Source of the DNA: Leifsonia sp. PS1209
Lineage (GTDB): Bacteria > Actinomycetota > Actinomycetes > Actinomycetales > Microbacteriaceae
Direction of reading: 5' to 3'
Assembly: GCF_012317045.1 (NCBI RefSeq)
Contig: NZ_CP051154.1
Coordinates: 992,001 to 1,056,000, forward strand
Length of the DNA stretch: 64,000 bases
Shown here piece after piece: positions 8,972 through 18,044 of this stretch (positions are counted from its first letter, which is position 1; the number at the start of each line of letters is the position of its first letter). The notes beneath the pieces are model-generated. The model searched no databases and had not been told where the DNA came from. It saw nothing but the letters and a program-made list of their open reading frames with translations. A program made the translations under genes and the position numbers.

Positions 8972-10773
8972 CAGTACTTCCTCTCCATCGGCTGGTAGTT
9001 GGTCACGACGACCGGCTTCCAGTCGAGACGAATGTGGTCGGCGGCGTCGGACGAGTGGGGGTCGCCCGACAGGTAGGCCATGGTGTGCTTCATGTAGTTC
9101 TCGTCGTCGCGCTTCGGGTAGTCGTCGCGCATGTGGCCGCCGCGGCTCTCCTGGCGGTTGCGGGCCGAGAAGACGACGACCTCGGCGAGGTCGAGCAGGA
9201 AGCCCAGCTCGACGGCCTCGAGCAGGTCGGTGTTGAACCGCTTGCCCTTGTCCTGCACGACGATATTGCGGTACCGGTCGCGCAGCTCGTGGATGGTCTG
9301 GGTGACCTTCGCGAGGGACTCATCGGTGCGGAACACCTGAGCGTTCTTGTCCATCTCGTCCTGCAGCTCCTTGCGGATGGCTGCGATGCGCTCGGTGCCG
9401 GTTCCGTTGCGGAGACCGTCGATCATGTCGCGGACGGCCTTGGCCGGGTCGGCGGGGAGCGGGACGGCGGTGGCGGTCTTGACGTACTCGACCGCGTTGT
9501 TGCCCGCGCGCTTGCCGAACACGTTGATGTCGAGGAGCGAGTTGGTGCCCAGACGGTTGGAGCCGTGCACGGACACGCAGGCGCACTCGCCGGCGGCGTA
9601 GAGGCCGGGGACGACGGTGGTGTTGTCGCGGAGGACCTCGGCCGCCGTGTTGGTCGGGATGCCGCCCATCGCGTAGTGCGCCGTCGGCATCACGGGGACC
9701 GGCTCGACGACGGGGTCGACGCCCAGGTATGTGCGGGCGAACTCGGTGATGTCCGGGAGCTTGGTCTCCAGGACCTCTGCGCCCAGGTGGGTGCAGTCGA
9801 GGAGCACGTAGTCCTTGTGCGGACCGGCGCCGCGGCCCTCCGCCACCTCCTGGACCATGCAGCGGGCGACGATGTCGCGCGGCGCGAGGTCTTTGATGGT
9901 GGGGGCGTAGCGCTCCATGAAGCGCTCACCGCTGGCGTTGCGGAGGATCGCGCCCTCACCGCGCGCACCCTCGGTGAGGAGGATGCCGAGCCCGGCAAGG
10001 CCGGTCGGGTGGAACTGGAAGAACTCCATGTCTTCCAGCGGGAGCTTCTTGCGCCAGATGATGCCGACGCCGTCACCCGTGAGGGTGTGGGCGTTGGAGG
10101 TGGTCTTGTAGATCTTGCCGAATCCGCCGGTCGCGAAGATGATCGCCTTCGAGTGGAAGACGTGCAGCTCACCGGTGGCCAGCTCGTACGCGACGACGCC
10201 GGCGGGCTGGTCGACCCCGTCCACCTCGTTCATGATCACGTCGAGGACGTAGAACTCGTTGAAGAAGTTGATGCCGAGCTTGACGCAGTTCTGGAACAGC
10301 GTCTGCAGGATCATGTGGCCGGTGCGGTCCGCCGCGTAGCAGGCGCGGCGCACAGGGGCCTTGCCGTGGTCGCGGGTGTGACCGCCGAAGCGGCGCTGGT
10401 CGATCTTGCCCTCTGGTGTCCTGTTGAACGGCAGGCCCATGTTCTCGAGGTCGATGACCGCGTCGATGGCCTCCTTGGCGAGGATCTCCGCCGCGTCCTG
10501 GTCGACGAGGTAGTCGCCGCCCTTGACGGTGTCGAAGGTGTGCCACTCCCAGCTGTCCTCCTCCACGTTCGCCAGCGCAGCGGCCATGCCGCCCTGCGCG
10601 GCTCCCGTGTGGGAGCGGGTGGGGTAGAGCTTCGAGATCACCGCGGTCCTGGCGTGCGGTCCGGCTTCGATGGCGGCGCGCATCCCCGCCCCGCCTGCTC
10701 CGACGATGACGATGTCGAACTCGTGATAGTGGACGCCGTCGATGACGGTCGATTCAGAGGTTTCAGTTGTCAC
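8971..10773 (-). CDS. sdhA: Succinate dehydrogenase flavoprotein subunit
   Basis: Catalytic subunit of complex II; oxidises succinate to fumarate with covalently bound FAD. The 600-residue protein has the Rossmann motif [10 protein letters not shown] near the N terminus, the FAD-linking histidine context [10 protein letters not shown], the active-site region FHPTGL, a [16 protein letters not shown] segment, and the C-terminal flavoprotein domain ending in [12 protein letters not shown]. The start is GTG. It lies between sdhD and sdhB. Confidence 0.97.
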   Translation of the reverse strand: MTTETSESTVIDGVHYHEFDIVIVGAGGAGMRAAIEAGPHARTAVISKLYPTRSHTGAAQGGMAAALANVEEDSWEWHTFDTVKGGDYLVDQDAAEILAKEAIDAVIDLENMGLPFNRTPEGKIDQRRFGGHTRDHGKAPVRRACYAADRTGHMILQTLFQNCVKLGINFFNEFYVLDVIMNEVDGVDQPAGVVAYELATGELHVFHSKAIIFATGGFGKIYKTTSNAHTLTGDGVGIIWRKKLPLEDMEFFQFHPTGLAGLGILLTEGARGEGAILRNASGERFMERYAPTIKDLAPRDIVARCMVQEVAEGRGAGPHKDYVLLDCTHLGAEVLETKLPDITEFARTYLGVDPVVEPVPVMPTAHYAMGGIPTNTAAEVLRDNTTVVPGLYAAGECACVSVHGSNRLGTNSLLDINVFGKRAGNNAVEYVKTATAVPLPADPAKAVRDMIDGLRNGTGTERIAAIRKELQDEMDKNAQVFRTDESLAKVTQTIHELRDRYRNIVVQDKGKRFNTDLLEAVELGFLLDLAEVVVFSARNRQESRGGHMRDDYPKRDDENYMKHTMAYLSGDPHSSDAADHIRLDWKPVVVTNYQPMERKY

Positions 10774-10805
10774 AGCGTTTTCCGTAGTCGTTGGCTACTA
10801 GGTGA

Positions 10806-11252
10806 TTACTTGACCGGGCAGAACGACGGCAGAAGATCGGCCGGAGCGCCTGCAGGGCACGGTTCGAAGGTGAAGATCACGAGGGTTCCGAGGACGACCA
10901 GCACCACGACGGCTGCCAGGATGGCGCCCTTCAGGATGCGGTTGACCACACGGTTGTGCGAGTAGTCGTTGACCAGGGTGCGCATCCCGTTGCCGCCGTG
11001 GATCATCGCGAGCCAGAGCATCAGCAGGTCCCAGACCTGCCAGAACGGGGTGGCGTACTTGCCGCCGATGAAGGCGAAGTCGATCTGCTTGACGCCCTCG
11101 CCCATGACGAGGTTCACGAACAGGTGCCCGAAGATGAGGACGATCAGCAGCACGCCGGACGCGCGCATGTAGATCCAGCCCCACTTCTCCCAGTTGACGC
11201 CCTTCTTGCGGGCGGGACGGGACGGGGTGCGGGGAGCTTCGATGGTCGTCAT
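10806..11252 (-). CDS. sdhD: Succinate dehydrogenase hydrophobic membrane anchor
   Basis: Membrane anchor that, with SdhC, holds haem b and the quinone site of complex II. The 148-residue protein has three predicted transmembrane segments; conserved polar residues include FGHLFVN and the helix start IHGGNGMRTLVNDYSHN, where the family carries haem or quinone contacts. The short C terminus contains two Cys. It begins 2 bp after the sdhC stop codon and is 32 bp upstream of sdhA. Confidence 0.9.
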   Translation of the reverse strand: MTTIEAPRTPSRPARKKGVNWEKWGWIYMRASGVLLIVLIFGHLFVNLVMGEGVKQIDFAFIGGKYATPFWQVWDLLMLWLAMIHGGNGMRTLVNDYSHNRVVNRILKGAILAAVVVLVVLGTLVIFTFEPCPAGAPADLLPSFCPVK

Positions 11253-11254
11253 GG

Positions 11255-11671
11255 TCAGTGCCCCTCTCCGAAGATGTGGATGAGCTGCACCGGGACGAAG
11301 CCGGCCATCAGCACCACCCAGAGCACGATGACGGTCCAGAACATGACCTTCTGGTACTTGACGCCCTTGCTCCAGAAGTCGATGAGGATGATCCGGATGC
11401 CGTTGAAGGCGTGGAAGACGATGGCCGCGACCAGGGCGATCTCACCGAGTCCCATGATGGGGTTCTTGTACGTCCCGATCACCGCGTTGTACGCCTCGGG
11501 GCTGACCCGGATGAGCGAGGTGTCGAGGATGTGCACGAGGAGGAAGAAGAAGATGGCGACGCCCGTGATGCGGTGCAGCACCCACGACCACATTCCCTCT
11601 CGGCCCCGGTACAGTGTCCCGCCCGGCCTGTTCTTGGTCGGCTGCAGGGTTCCTGCCGCTTGATCTGGCAC
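11255..11671 (-). CDS. sdhC: Succinate dehydrogenase cytochrome b556 subunit
   Basis: Cytochrome b subunit of complex II. The 138-residue protein has three transmembrane helices and the SdhC signature SWVLHRITGV (His33 region), with LLVHI (His47) and FHAFNGIRIILID further on; the last His is the usual haem ligand. The GTG at 11671 is chosen because a strong GGGAGGG site precedes it by 7-8 nt; a longer frame to 11737 would begin in the untranslated leader. First gene of sdhCDAB. Confidence 0.93.
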   Translation of the reverse strand: MPDQAAGTLQPTKNRPGGTLYRGREGMWSWVLHRITGVAIFFFLLVHILDTSLIRVSPEAYNAVIGTYKNPIMGLGEIALVAAIVFHAFNGIRIILIDFWSKGVKYQKVMFWTVIVLWVVLMAGFVPVQLIHIFGEGH

Positions 11672-11723
11672 GAACAACCCTCCCTGGTTGTGGTCGCTTG
11701 CTGACGCGCTGGAGCGCTGCACC

Positions 11724-11729
11724 AGTCTA
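11724..11729 (-). promoter_or_regulatory. -10 box of sdhCDAB
   Basis: TAGACT on the minus strand, giving a leader of about 45 nt with a Shine-Dalgarno site. No good -35 hexamer is visible; the palindrome at 11753-11768 occupies the -35 area, so activation or repression there is plausible. Confidence 0.45.
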
Positions 11730-11752
11730 TGCCGCACGGCTGTTCCACGCTG

Positions 11753-11786
11753 CTTAGGCGTGCCTAAGTGTCTCGACGTCGAGACA
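11753..11786. promoter_or_regulatory. Two adjacent palindromes upstream of sdhC
   Basis: CTTAGGC-GT-GCCTAAG (11753-11768) abuts the perfect 18-bp palindrome TGTCTCGACGTCGAGACA (11769-11786). They lie 80-115 bp upstream of sdhC and just after the hydrolase gene stop. They could be operators for sdhCDAB, or together form a transcript end for the hydrolase gene. No U tract is present. Confidence 0.6.
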
Positions 11787-11803
11787 AATCGGCTCGCATC
11801 GGC

Positions 11804-13096
11804 TCAGGAGGGTGCGGCGAGTCCGAGAACCGGATAGAGCACCCGGAAGCCCTCTTGCAGGCCTCCGGTGAGCGCCTTCTGCACGTGGCCGCCGTTGTGC
11901 ACCTCGTGGTAGTCGACGTTCATCCCGACCTGCCTGGCCGCTGCGGCGACCCGGAGGGCGACGGGCCGGTACATCGCGTCGTCCGAGCCCACCGTGAAGA
12001 CGGCGGTGGTGTGCCGGAAGTCCTTGCCGCGCATGAGCCGCAGCGGCTTCTGGTCCTCGTAGGCGTCCCTGTCGCCGCCGAAGACGTCGTGCAGCACGGC
12101 CGCCTCGTGGTCGGAGCCGGGGAACTCTTCGCCGGAGATGTCGATCAGGTTGCTGAACAGGTCCGGACGCTTGACCGCGATCGAGAGGGCGCACTGCCCG
12201 CCGTTGGAATAGCCGGCGATGGTCCAGAACCGGCGGTCGTGGGTGATGTTCAGGTGCTTCTGCGCCCAGTCGACGACATCCTGGGTGAGGAAGGTCTGCG
12301 CCTTGCCGAACCGCTTCGTGTCGAGGCACAGCGGATCCTTGAGGGGGTCGCCGAGCTGGTCGGCGACGATCACGATGGGCGCGAGCCCGCCGTGCTTCGC
12401 CGCGATCGGGTCGAGCACCGCCGCCGCCTGGTACGGGTCCGGGTTGCCCGGCTGGCCCATCAGCATCACGACGAGGGGGAGCGGAGGCGGGTTCTTCACG
12501 AGCGCCGCCGGCGGGAGGTAGATGCCGGCGGGACGGGAGGGGAAGCCCGATCCGGTGTTCGGGATGACCTGGCTCCCGGTCTTGCCGTGCTCGGGAAGGT
12601 CGGCAGGGGGCGTCCAGTGCTTCCAGAGCTGCGTGTCGTACCCGGATGCCGCCGTCGGAGGAGTGAGCCGGATGGGCTTGTCCGTCGAGATGGAGAGCAG
12701 GTTGCCGAGCGTGCGATTGATCCCGTATGTCGCGTTGACCGCTAGCGTCCCCGCCGCGATGAACACCGGGATGCACGCCACCGCCACGATCTTCCGCCAC
12801 CGGGGCGACCGCCACAGGTTCGCCACGGCCAGCGCCACCGCACAGCAGGTCGCGGTGATCCACGCGTAGTTCACCAGGCCGAGCGATGTGCCGAAGAGGT
12901 CGAGCCAGCGCACGGCGACCAGCCAGATGCCCACGGAGACCACGAGTCCGGCCGCGACGGCGGAGAGGGCGGTGACCAGCCAGCGCGCCGTCGGACGGCG
13001 CACCAGCAGGAACGTGACGGCGACGCCCGCGAGCGCGAGCACGGCGACGATGACAGGGCCATCGACGACATCGGTCGTCAGCAGCGCGTCGAACAT
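11804..13096 (-). CDS. Membrane-anchored alpha/beta-hydrolase-fold esterase
   Basis: Probable extracytoplasmic esterase or acyltransferase of the putative-esterase (Esterase D/antigen 85-like) group; substrate unknown. The 430-residue protein has four hydrophobic segments in the first 130 residues, then a soluble hydrolase domain with the nucleophile elbow GYSNGG, acidic residue candidates in VGSDDAMY and the catalytic His in HNGGHVQKAL. This layout resembles actinobacterial surface esterases with an N-terminal membrane domain. ATG at 13096 is preferred over GTG at 13105 because GGGGGTGG lies 5 nt upstream. manC is upstream on the same strand. Confidence 0.72.
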   Translation of the reverse strand: MFDALLTTDVVDGPVIVAVLALAGVAVTFLLVRRPTARWLVTALSAVAAGLVVSVGIWLVAVRWLDLFGTSLGLVNYAWITATCCAVALAVANLWRSPRWRKIVAVACIPVFIAAGTLAVNATYGINRTLGNLLSISTDKPIRLTPPTAASGYDTQLWKHWTPPADLPEHGKTGSQVIPNTGSGFPSRPAGIYLPPAALVKNPPPLPLVVMLMGQPGNPDPYQAAAVLDPIAAKHGGLAPIVIVADQLGDPLKDPLCLDTKRFGKAQTFLTQDVVDWAQKHLNITHDRRFWTIAGYSNGGQCALSIAVKRPDLFSNLIDISGEEFPGSDHEAAVLHDVFGGDRDAYEDQKPLRLMRGKDFRHTTAVFTVGSDDAMYRPVALRVAAAARQVGMNVDYHEVHNGGHVQKALTGGLQEGFRVLYPVLGLAAPS

Positions 13097-13114
13097 TGAA
13101 TCCACCCCCGGCTG

Positions 13115-13143
13115 CCTGTCGGGATCTTCGGGTGCGCGACAGG
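13115..13143 (-). terminator. Possible hairpin downstream of manC
   Basis: CCTGTCG (13115-13121) pairs with CGACAGG (13137-13143) across a 15-nt loop in the manC-hydrolase gap. The loop is long and no U tract follows, so this is a weak call. Confidence 0.3.
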
Positions 13144-13182
13144 TGCCGGACGGAACGCTAGCGCATCCGGATGGCTGCGCCC

Positions 13183-14307
13183 TTACAACACGTCGCTGGA
13201 ACCGGTGAGCTTCAGCGCGTCCACGACGGCCTTCACGCGCTGGGCGTTCTCGCTCGTGGTGACGAGCAGTGCATCCGGGGTGTCGACGACCACGATGTCC
13301 TTCACGCCGATGAGGCTGATCACCCGGCCGGACTGGCTGACCACGATGCCGCTCGACGCGTCGGAGAGCACGCGGGCGTTCTCTCCGAGGATCGCGAGGT
13401 CGGACTTGCGACCGCCCGAGTTGAGTTTGGCGAGAGATGCGAAGTCTCCGACGTCGTCCCAGTCGAAGTAGCCGGGGATCACCGAGAGCACGCCGCGGCT
13501 GGCCGCCGGCTCCGCCACCGCGTAGTCGATGGCGATCTTCTCGAGACCGGGCCAGATGCGGTCGACGGCCGGCCCGCGGGTGGCAGGGTCGTCCCAGGCC
13601 TCTGCGAGCTCGAGCAACCCGGCGAGCAGTTCGGGCTTGGAGCGGCCGATCTCCTCGAGCAGGCGGTCGGCGCGGGAGATGAACATGCTGGCGTTCCAGA
13701 GGTACGCGCCGCTCGCGAGGTAGCCCTCCGCCGTCTCCAGGTCGGGCTTCTCCACGAACTCGGTCACCGAGATGGCGCTCGGCGCCCCGTCGATGGCGAG
13801 GCCGTCCCCGGTGCGGATGTAGCCGAAGCCGACGGCAGGCTCGGTGGGCCGGATGCCGATGGTGGTGATGTACCCCGCGTCCGCGGAGGCGATGGCCTCG
13901 CGGACGGCAGCGCCGAACAGCGGCTGGTTCTTGATGACGTGGTCGGCCGCGAACGAGCCGATGATCACGCCGGGCTCCCGCCGCTCCAGGATGGCGGCGG
14001 CGAGGCCGATGGCCGCGGTGGAGTCGCGCGGCTCGGACTCGAGCACCACGTTGTGGTCGGCCAGGGTGGGCAGCTGCGCCTCGACGGCCGCGCGGTGCGC
14101 GCGCCCGGTGACCACCATGATCCGCTGCTCGCCGGAGAGCGGGGAGAGCCGGTCCCAGGTGTCGCGCAGCAGGGTCTGTCCCGAGCCTGTGAGGTCGTGC
14201 AGGAACTTCGGCGCGTCCGCCCGGGAGAGCGGCCAGAGCCTGGAGCCGATGCCGCCCGCCGGGATCACTGCGTAGAAGCGATCGAGCGCGCTGGAGGTAT
14301 GTGCCAT
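13183..14307 (-). CDS. manC: Mannose-1-phosphate guanylyltransferase
   Basis: Makes GDP-mannose from mannose 1-phosphate and GTP in the cytoplasm. The 374-residue protein has the nucleotidyltransferase signature PAGGIGSRLWPLSR followed by APKFLHDL, the metal-binding region FAADHVI, and FVEKPD. It resembles ManC without the C-terminal isomerase half. ATG at 14307 is chosen because TATCCT lies 6 nt upstream (leaderless pattern); a GTG 30 nt earlier has no support. The divergent GT4 gene is a likely user of its product. Confidence 0.9.
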   Translation of the reverse strand: MAHTSSALDRFYAVIPAGGIGSRLWPLSRADAPKFLHDLTGSGQTLLRDTWDRLSPLSGEQRIMVVTGRAHRAAVEAQLPTLADHNVVLESEPRDSTAAIGLAAAILERREPGVIIGSFAADHVIKNQPLFGAAVREAIASADAGYITTIGIRPTEPAVGFGYIRTGDGLAIDGAPSAISVTEFVEKPDLETAEGYLASGAYLWNASMFISRADRLLEEIGRSKPELLAGLLELAEAWDDPATRGPAVDRIWPGLEKIAIDYAVAEPAASRGVLSVIPGYFDWDDVGDFASLAKLNSGGRKSDLAILGENARVLSDASSGIVVSQSGRVISLIGVKDIVVVDTPDALLVTTSENAQRVKAVVDALKLTGSSDVL

Positions 14308-14313
14308 ATCGAA

Positions 14314-14375
14314 AGGATACCGAGCCCTCCCGGACACGAGCCGTTCACGCCGGGGTCACCCGCCCTGCCTAGCCT
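14314..14375. promoter_or_regulatory. Divergent leaderless promoters of manC and the GT4 gene
   Basis: TATCCT (minus strand, 14314-14319) lies 6 nt before the manC ATG, and TAGCCT (plus strand, 14370-14375) lies 6 nt before the GT4 ATG. The two promoters share a 74-bp gap and could be coregulated. Confidence 0.55.
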
Positions 14376-14381
14376 GGCGGC

Positions 14382-15536
14382 ATGCGCGTAGCGGTGGTCA
14401 GCGAGAGCTTCCTCCCCACAGTGAACGGGGTGACCACGAGCGTCCTCCGGGTGCTCGACCATCTGGCGGACGCCGGGCACGAGGCGATCGTGGTGTGCCC
14501 GGATGCGGGAGCGCCGGCCGAGTACGCCGGGTTCCGCATCCACCAGGTGCCGTCCGTGGCGTACCGCCAGTTCCCCGTCGGGCTGCCGAGCCCGCAGGTG
14601 CAACGCATCCTGGCCAGGTTCGAGCCGGATGTGCTGCACGCGGCATCCCCGTTCCTGCTCGGCGCGCAGGCCATCGCGGCGGCGAACAGGCTGGCCGTGC
14701 CGTCCGTCGCCGTCTACCAGACCGACGTCGCCGGGTTCGCCCGCCGCAACGGGCTCGGGATGACCTCGGCCATCGCCTGGAAGTACGTGCGCTGGGTGCA
14801 CGACGGGGCGGACCTCACCCTCGTGCCGTCCGCGGCGTCCGAGTACGACCTGCGCACCGCGGGCGTGCGGACGCTCGCACGCTGGGGGCGCGGCGTCGAC
14901 CTGGAGCGATACCACCCCAACAACAGGAGGACGCCGGCCGCCATCGCACTGCGCGACCAGCTGTCCCCGGACGGCGAGCTCGTCGTCGGCTACGTCGGCC
15001 GCATCGCACCGGAGAAGCAGGTGGAGCGGCTGAGGGCGCTTCGCGGCATCCCGGGCCTGCACCTCGCGATCGTCGGCGACGGCCCCGCCCGAGCGGCGGT
15101 GTCCCGCGAACTGCGCGGGATGCCCGTGACCTGGCTGGGCAGGCTCGGCGGCGCCGACCTCTCCGCGGCGTATGCGAGTTTCGACATCTTCGCGCACACC
15201 GGGACGGAGGAGACGTTCGGGCAGACGATCCAGGAGGCGCACGCCTCCGGCGTCCCGGTGGTGGCGCCGCGGGCGGGAGGGCCGATCGATCTGGTCGAGC
15301 ACGGCGTCGACGGCCTGCTCGTGCAGCCATCGGACGACAGGGCGCTGCGCGCGGCGGTCGGCATGCTCGCCGCCGACGCACCGTTGCGGTTCCGGATGGG
15401 CGAGGCAGGCAGGCGGGCCGTGCTCGGACGGAGCTGGGACGCCGTCTGCAGCGAGCTCGTCGCGCACTACGGAAGCGTCATCTCAGGGGCGCGCACGCGC
15501 GTCCAGCGTGGCGGCAGACAGCGCGCGTACAGTTAG
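14382..15536 (+). CDS. GT4-family glycosyltransferase, probable GDP-mannose-dependent mannosyltransferase
   Basis: Likely transfers mannose to a glycolipid acceptor at the cytoplasmic face of the membrane, like MgtA/PimB enzymes of actinobacteria. The 384-residue GT-B protein starts with VSESFLPTVNGV, has the donor-site region VGYVGRIAPEKQVERL, and the C-terminal EX7E-type segment ETFGQTIQEAHASGVPV. Divergent transcription from manC supports GDP-mannose as donor; the acceptor is inferred only. No ribosome-binding site is seen; TAGCCT lies 6 nt upstream. Confidence 0.8.
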   Translation: MRVAVVSESFLPTVNGVTTSVLRVLDHLADAGHEAIVVCPDAGAPAEYAGFRIHQVPSVAYRQFPVGLPSPQVQRILARFEPDVLHAASPFLLGAQAIAAANRLAVPSVAVYQTDVAGFARRNGLGMTSAIAWKYVRWVHDGADLTLVPSAASEYDLRTAGVRTLARWGRGVDLERYHPNNRRTPAAIALRDQLSPDGELVVGYVGRIAPEKQVERLRALRGIPGLHLAIVGDGPARAAVSRELRGMPVTWLGRLGGADLSAAYASFDIFAHTGTEETFGQTIQEAHASGVPVVAPRAGGPIDLVEHGVDGLLVQPSDDRALRAAVGMLAADAPLRFRMGEAGRRAVLGRSWDAVCSELVAHYGSVISGARTRVQRGGRQRAYS

Positions 15537-15590
15537 GTGGCCCTGCGAGCAGGACCGGTCCACCCGTACGCTCCACTCCGGAGGTGACTC

Positions 15591-16724
15591 ATGGCCTCGA
15601 ACACCAATCGACGCGGCATCCCGATGCCCTTCGTCTCTCGCTCCCGCCGGGTCGACCCTCCCTCCGACGAGTCGGTGGAGCAGAATCCGCCCCGGCAGCC
15701 GCGCCCGAGCATGGTCGACAGCGCGATCTACTCGAACGGCCACCGGGTGGCCTCTCCGCAGAGCCTGGCCGAGACGTACCGCGCGCTCGACGCGACGGAG
15801 GACGGCGTGGCCTGGATCGGTCTCTACCGGCCGACCGCCGAGGAGCTGATGTCGCTCGCCGACGAGTTCGGCCTGCACCAGCTGGCCATCGAGGACGCGA
15901 TCGTCGCCCACCAGCGTCCCAAGCTGGAGCGCTACGACACCGTGCTGTTCGTCGTGCTCAAGGCGGCCAACTACCTGGACGTGCCGGAGGAGGTCGACTT
16001 CGGCGAGCTGCACCTCTTCGTCGGCCCGAACTTCGTCATCACGGTGCGCCACAGCGAGTCGCCCGACCTCTCGCACGTGCGCCAGCGCATGGAGAGGGAG
16101 CCGGAACTGCTCGCCCTCGGCACGCAGGCCATCCTCTACGCGATCATCGACGCGGTGGTGGATGCGTACAGCCCGGTCGTCGCCGGCCTCGCCAACGACA
16201 TCGACGAGATCGAGACGCAGGTGTTCGGGCGGGACGCACTGGTGTCCCGGCGCATCTACGAGCTGTCGCGCGAGGTCATCGACTTCCAGAGGGCCACGCA
16301 TCCACTGACGGCGGTGATGGATGCGCTGGAGCACGGGTCGTCGAAGTACGGCGTCACCCAGGAGCTGCAGCGCGGGCTGCGCGACGTTGCAGACCACCTC
16401 ACGGTGGTCAACGAGCGGGTCGACGGCTTCCGGCAACTGCTGCGCGACATCCTCACCGTGAACTCGACCCTCGTCTCCGAACGGCAGAACGAGGAAATGA
16501 CGAGACTCGCGCACTCCACGCACCGGCAGGGTGAGGAGGTCAAGCGCATCTCGTCCTGGGCGGCGATCCTCTTCGCGCCGTCGCTGGTCGCCGGCGTGTA
16601 CGGGATGAACTTCACGCATATGCCCGAACTCGACTGGACGTTCGGCTACCCGCTGGCGATCCTGGCCATGCTCGGGCTGAGCGGACTCCTCTACTTCGTG
16701 TTCAAGAAGCGCGGGTGGCTGTAG
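15591..16724 (+). CDS. corA: CorA-family magnesium/divalent cation transporter
   Basis: Pentameric inner-membrane channel for Mg2+ (also Co2+/Ni2+ in some members). The 377-residue protein has a long cytoplasmic N-terminal domain, the conserved stalk helix and two C-terminal transmembrane helices, with the YGMNF selectivity motif between them at about residues 341-345. It ends with a basic KKRGWL tail, as is usual. GGAGGTG lies a few bases before the ATG. Confidence 0.92.
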   Translation: MASNTNRRGIPMPFVSRSRRVDPPSDESVEQNPPRQPRPSMVDSAIYSNGHRVASPQSLAETYRALDATEDGVAWIGLYRPTAEELMSLADEFGLHQLAIEDAIVAHQRPKLERYDTVLFVVLKAANYLDVPEEVDFGELHLFVGPNFVITVRHSESPDLSHVRQRMEREPELLALGTQAILYAIIDAVVDAYSPVVAGLANDIDEIETQVFGRDALVSRRIYELSREVIDFQRATHPLTAVMDALEHGSSKYGVTQELQRGLRDVADHLTVVNERVDGFRQLLRDILTVNSTLVSERQNEEMTRLAHSTHRQGEEVKRISSWAAILFAPSLVAGVYGMNFTHMPELDWTFGYPLAILAMLGLSGLLYFVFKKRGWL

Positions 16725-16751
16725 ACGGGGGACACGCGATGGGGGCCAGGA

Positions 16752-16765
16752 TGCTCAAATGAGCA
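16752..16765. promoter_or_regulatory. Operator-like palindrome TGCTCA-AA-TGAGCA upstream of the BMP lipoprotein gene
   Basis: Six-base arms around AA, 139 bp before the TTG start. The same palindrome, with AC in the centre, recurs at 18055-18068 before the ABC ATPase gene of the same transporter. This is the strongest sign of a shared regulator in the window. Confidence 0.65.
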
Positions 16766-16859
16766 GGTGCCAAACAGGCGTGCGTTTGTAACGCTTGCAT
16801 GAAGAAGCCGGATATTCGAACGGAGCAGTTCGTCACATTCGGTAACGTGAACAGCAAAT

Positions 16860-16882
16860 GGCCTCCTTCACCCGCGGAGGCC
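16860..16882 (+). promoter_or_regulatory. Leader hairpin before the BMP lipoprotein gene
   Basis: GGCCTCC (16860-16866) pairs with GGAGGCC (16876-16882). Its CCTCC could alternatively pair with the Shine-Dalgarno GGAGG at 16891-16895, so it may control translation. No known riboswitch fold was recognised. Confidence 0.4.
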
Positions 16883-16903
16883 TGCATCTTGGAGGACACC
16901 ACC

Positions 16904-17986
16904 TTGACAATCACAGCCCGTAAGGCCGGAGTGCTCGGCCTGGTAGCGGTCGGCGTCATGTCGATGCTGGCCGCGTGTTCGGCTGCCCCGTCGGACACCT
17001 CGACCACCGGAGCAGCGAAGAGCGACTTCCTGCCCTGCATGGTCTCCGACGCCGGCGGATTCGACGACAAGTCGTTCAACGAGACCAGCTACAACGGCAT
17101 GGTCAGCGCGACGAAGAGCCTCGGCATCAGCTACAAGAAGGCCGAGTCGAAGAACGCGAACGACTACAGCCCGAACATCCAGAGCATGGTCGACCAGAAC
17201 TGCAACCTGATCATCTCGGTCGGGTTCAACCTGAAGGACGCCACCGAGAAGGCCGCCAAGGCCAACTCGGACATCGACTTCGCCACGGTCGACGACAACG
17301 AGATCACGGCGGACAACGTGCGCCCGATCATCTTCGACACCGCTCAGGCCGCCTTCCTCGGCGGATACGCGGCGGCCAGCTACTCGAAGTCCGGCATCGT
17401 CGGCACGTTCGGTGGCATGCAGTTCCCGACCGTCACGATCTTCATGGACGGCTTCGCGGACGGCGTCGCGTACTACAACCAGCAGAAGGGCAAGTCCGTC
17501 AAGGTCGTCGGCTGGGACGTCAAGGCTCAGAACGGTGCCTTCACCGGTGGCTTCGACGCCAACGACACCGCCAAGACCACGGCTCAGGGCATCATCGACC
17601 AGGGCGCTGACGTGATCATGCCCGTCGGCGGCCCGATCTACCAGTCGGCAGCGCAGGCGATCAAGGACTCCGGCAAGGACATCGCGATGGTCGGCGTCGA
17701 CACCGACGTCTTCATCTCGGACCCGTCGGTCAAGGACATCCTGCTCACCTCGGTGATGAAGGGTCTCGACACCGCGACCGCGTCCGTCGTCAAGGACGCG
17801 GCGAAGGGCAACTTCACCAACACGCCGTACGTCGGAACGCTGAAGAACGACGGCGTCGGCCTGGCCCCCTTCCACAACTTCGAGTCGAAGGTGGACAAGG
17901 GCCTGCAGGGCGAGCTGGACAAGATCAAGGCCGGCATCATCGACGGCTCGATCACGGTCGAGTCGCCGTCGTCGCCCAAGGCGTAA
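16904..17986 (+). CDS. BMP-family nucleoside ABC transporter substrate-binding lipoprotein
   Basis: Extracytoplasmic receptor of the following ABC transporter; by family (BmpA/PnrA/YufN) it binds purine or pyrimidine nucleosides. The 360-residue precursor has a lipoprotein signal with lipobox LAAC (lipidated Cys25), then the BMP start PCMVSDAGGFDDKSFNE. The TTG start at 16904 is chosen because GGAGGA precedes it by 7 nt and it gives a normal signal peptide; an ATG at 16799 would add 35 unsuitable residues. A terminator follows, so binding protein and permease genes are separate units that share an operator. Confidence 0.9.
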   Translation: MTITARKAGVLGLVAVGVMSMLAACSAAPSDTSTTGAAKSDFLPCMVSDAGGFDDKSFNETSYNGMVSATKSLGISYKKAESKNANDYSPNIQSMVDQNCNLIISVGFNLKDATEKAAKANSDIDFATVDDNEITADNVRPIIFDTAQAAFLGGYAAASYSKSGIVGTFGGMQFPTVTIFMDGFADGVAYYNQQKGKSVKVVGWDVKAQNGAFTGGFDANDTAKTTAQGIIDQGADVIMPVGGPIYQSAAQAIKDSGKDIAMVGVDTDVFISDPSVKDILLTSVMKGLDTATASVVKDAAKGNFTNTPYVGTLKNDGVGLAPFHNFESKVDKGLQGELDKIKAGIIDGSITVESPSSPKA

Positions 17987-18003
17987 CAGCGACATCGCAC
18001 TAT

Positions 18004-18038
18004 CGGGGAGGTCAGCTCGCGCTGGCCTCCCCGTCTTT
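18004..18038 (+). terminator. Terminator after the BMP lipoprotein gene
   Basis: A 13-bp stem with one G-T pair (18004-18016 with 18021-18033), a TCGC loop and a TCTTTT tract. It probably ends most transcripts and gives an excess of the binding protein over the membrane parts. Confidence 0.85.
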
Positions 18039-18044
18039 TGGCCC

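Noticed and set aside
11753..11768. IdeR/DtxR iron box upstream of sdhC
   Set aside because: TTAGG and CCTAA half sites are present, but only 4 bp apart instead of 9, so the 19-bp box is not matched.
16817..16832. LexA-like CGAAC-GGAGCA-GTTCG
   Set aside because: Actinobacterial SOS boxes have a 4-bp spacer between these arms; here it is 6, and the downstream gene is not a repair gene.
16725..16903. Riboswitch upstream of the nucleoside transporter gene
   Set aside because: No purine-riboswitch core or other known aptamer pattern was found; only a simple hairpin is visible.
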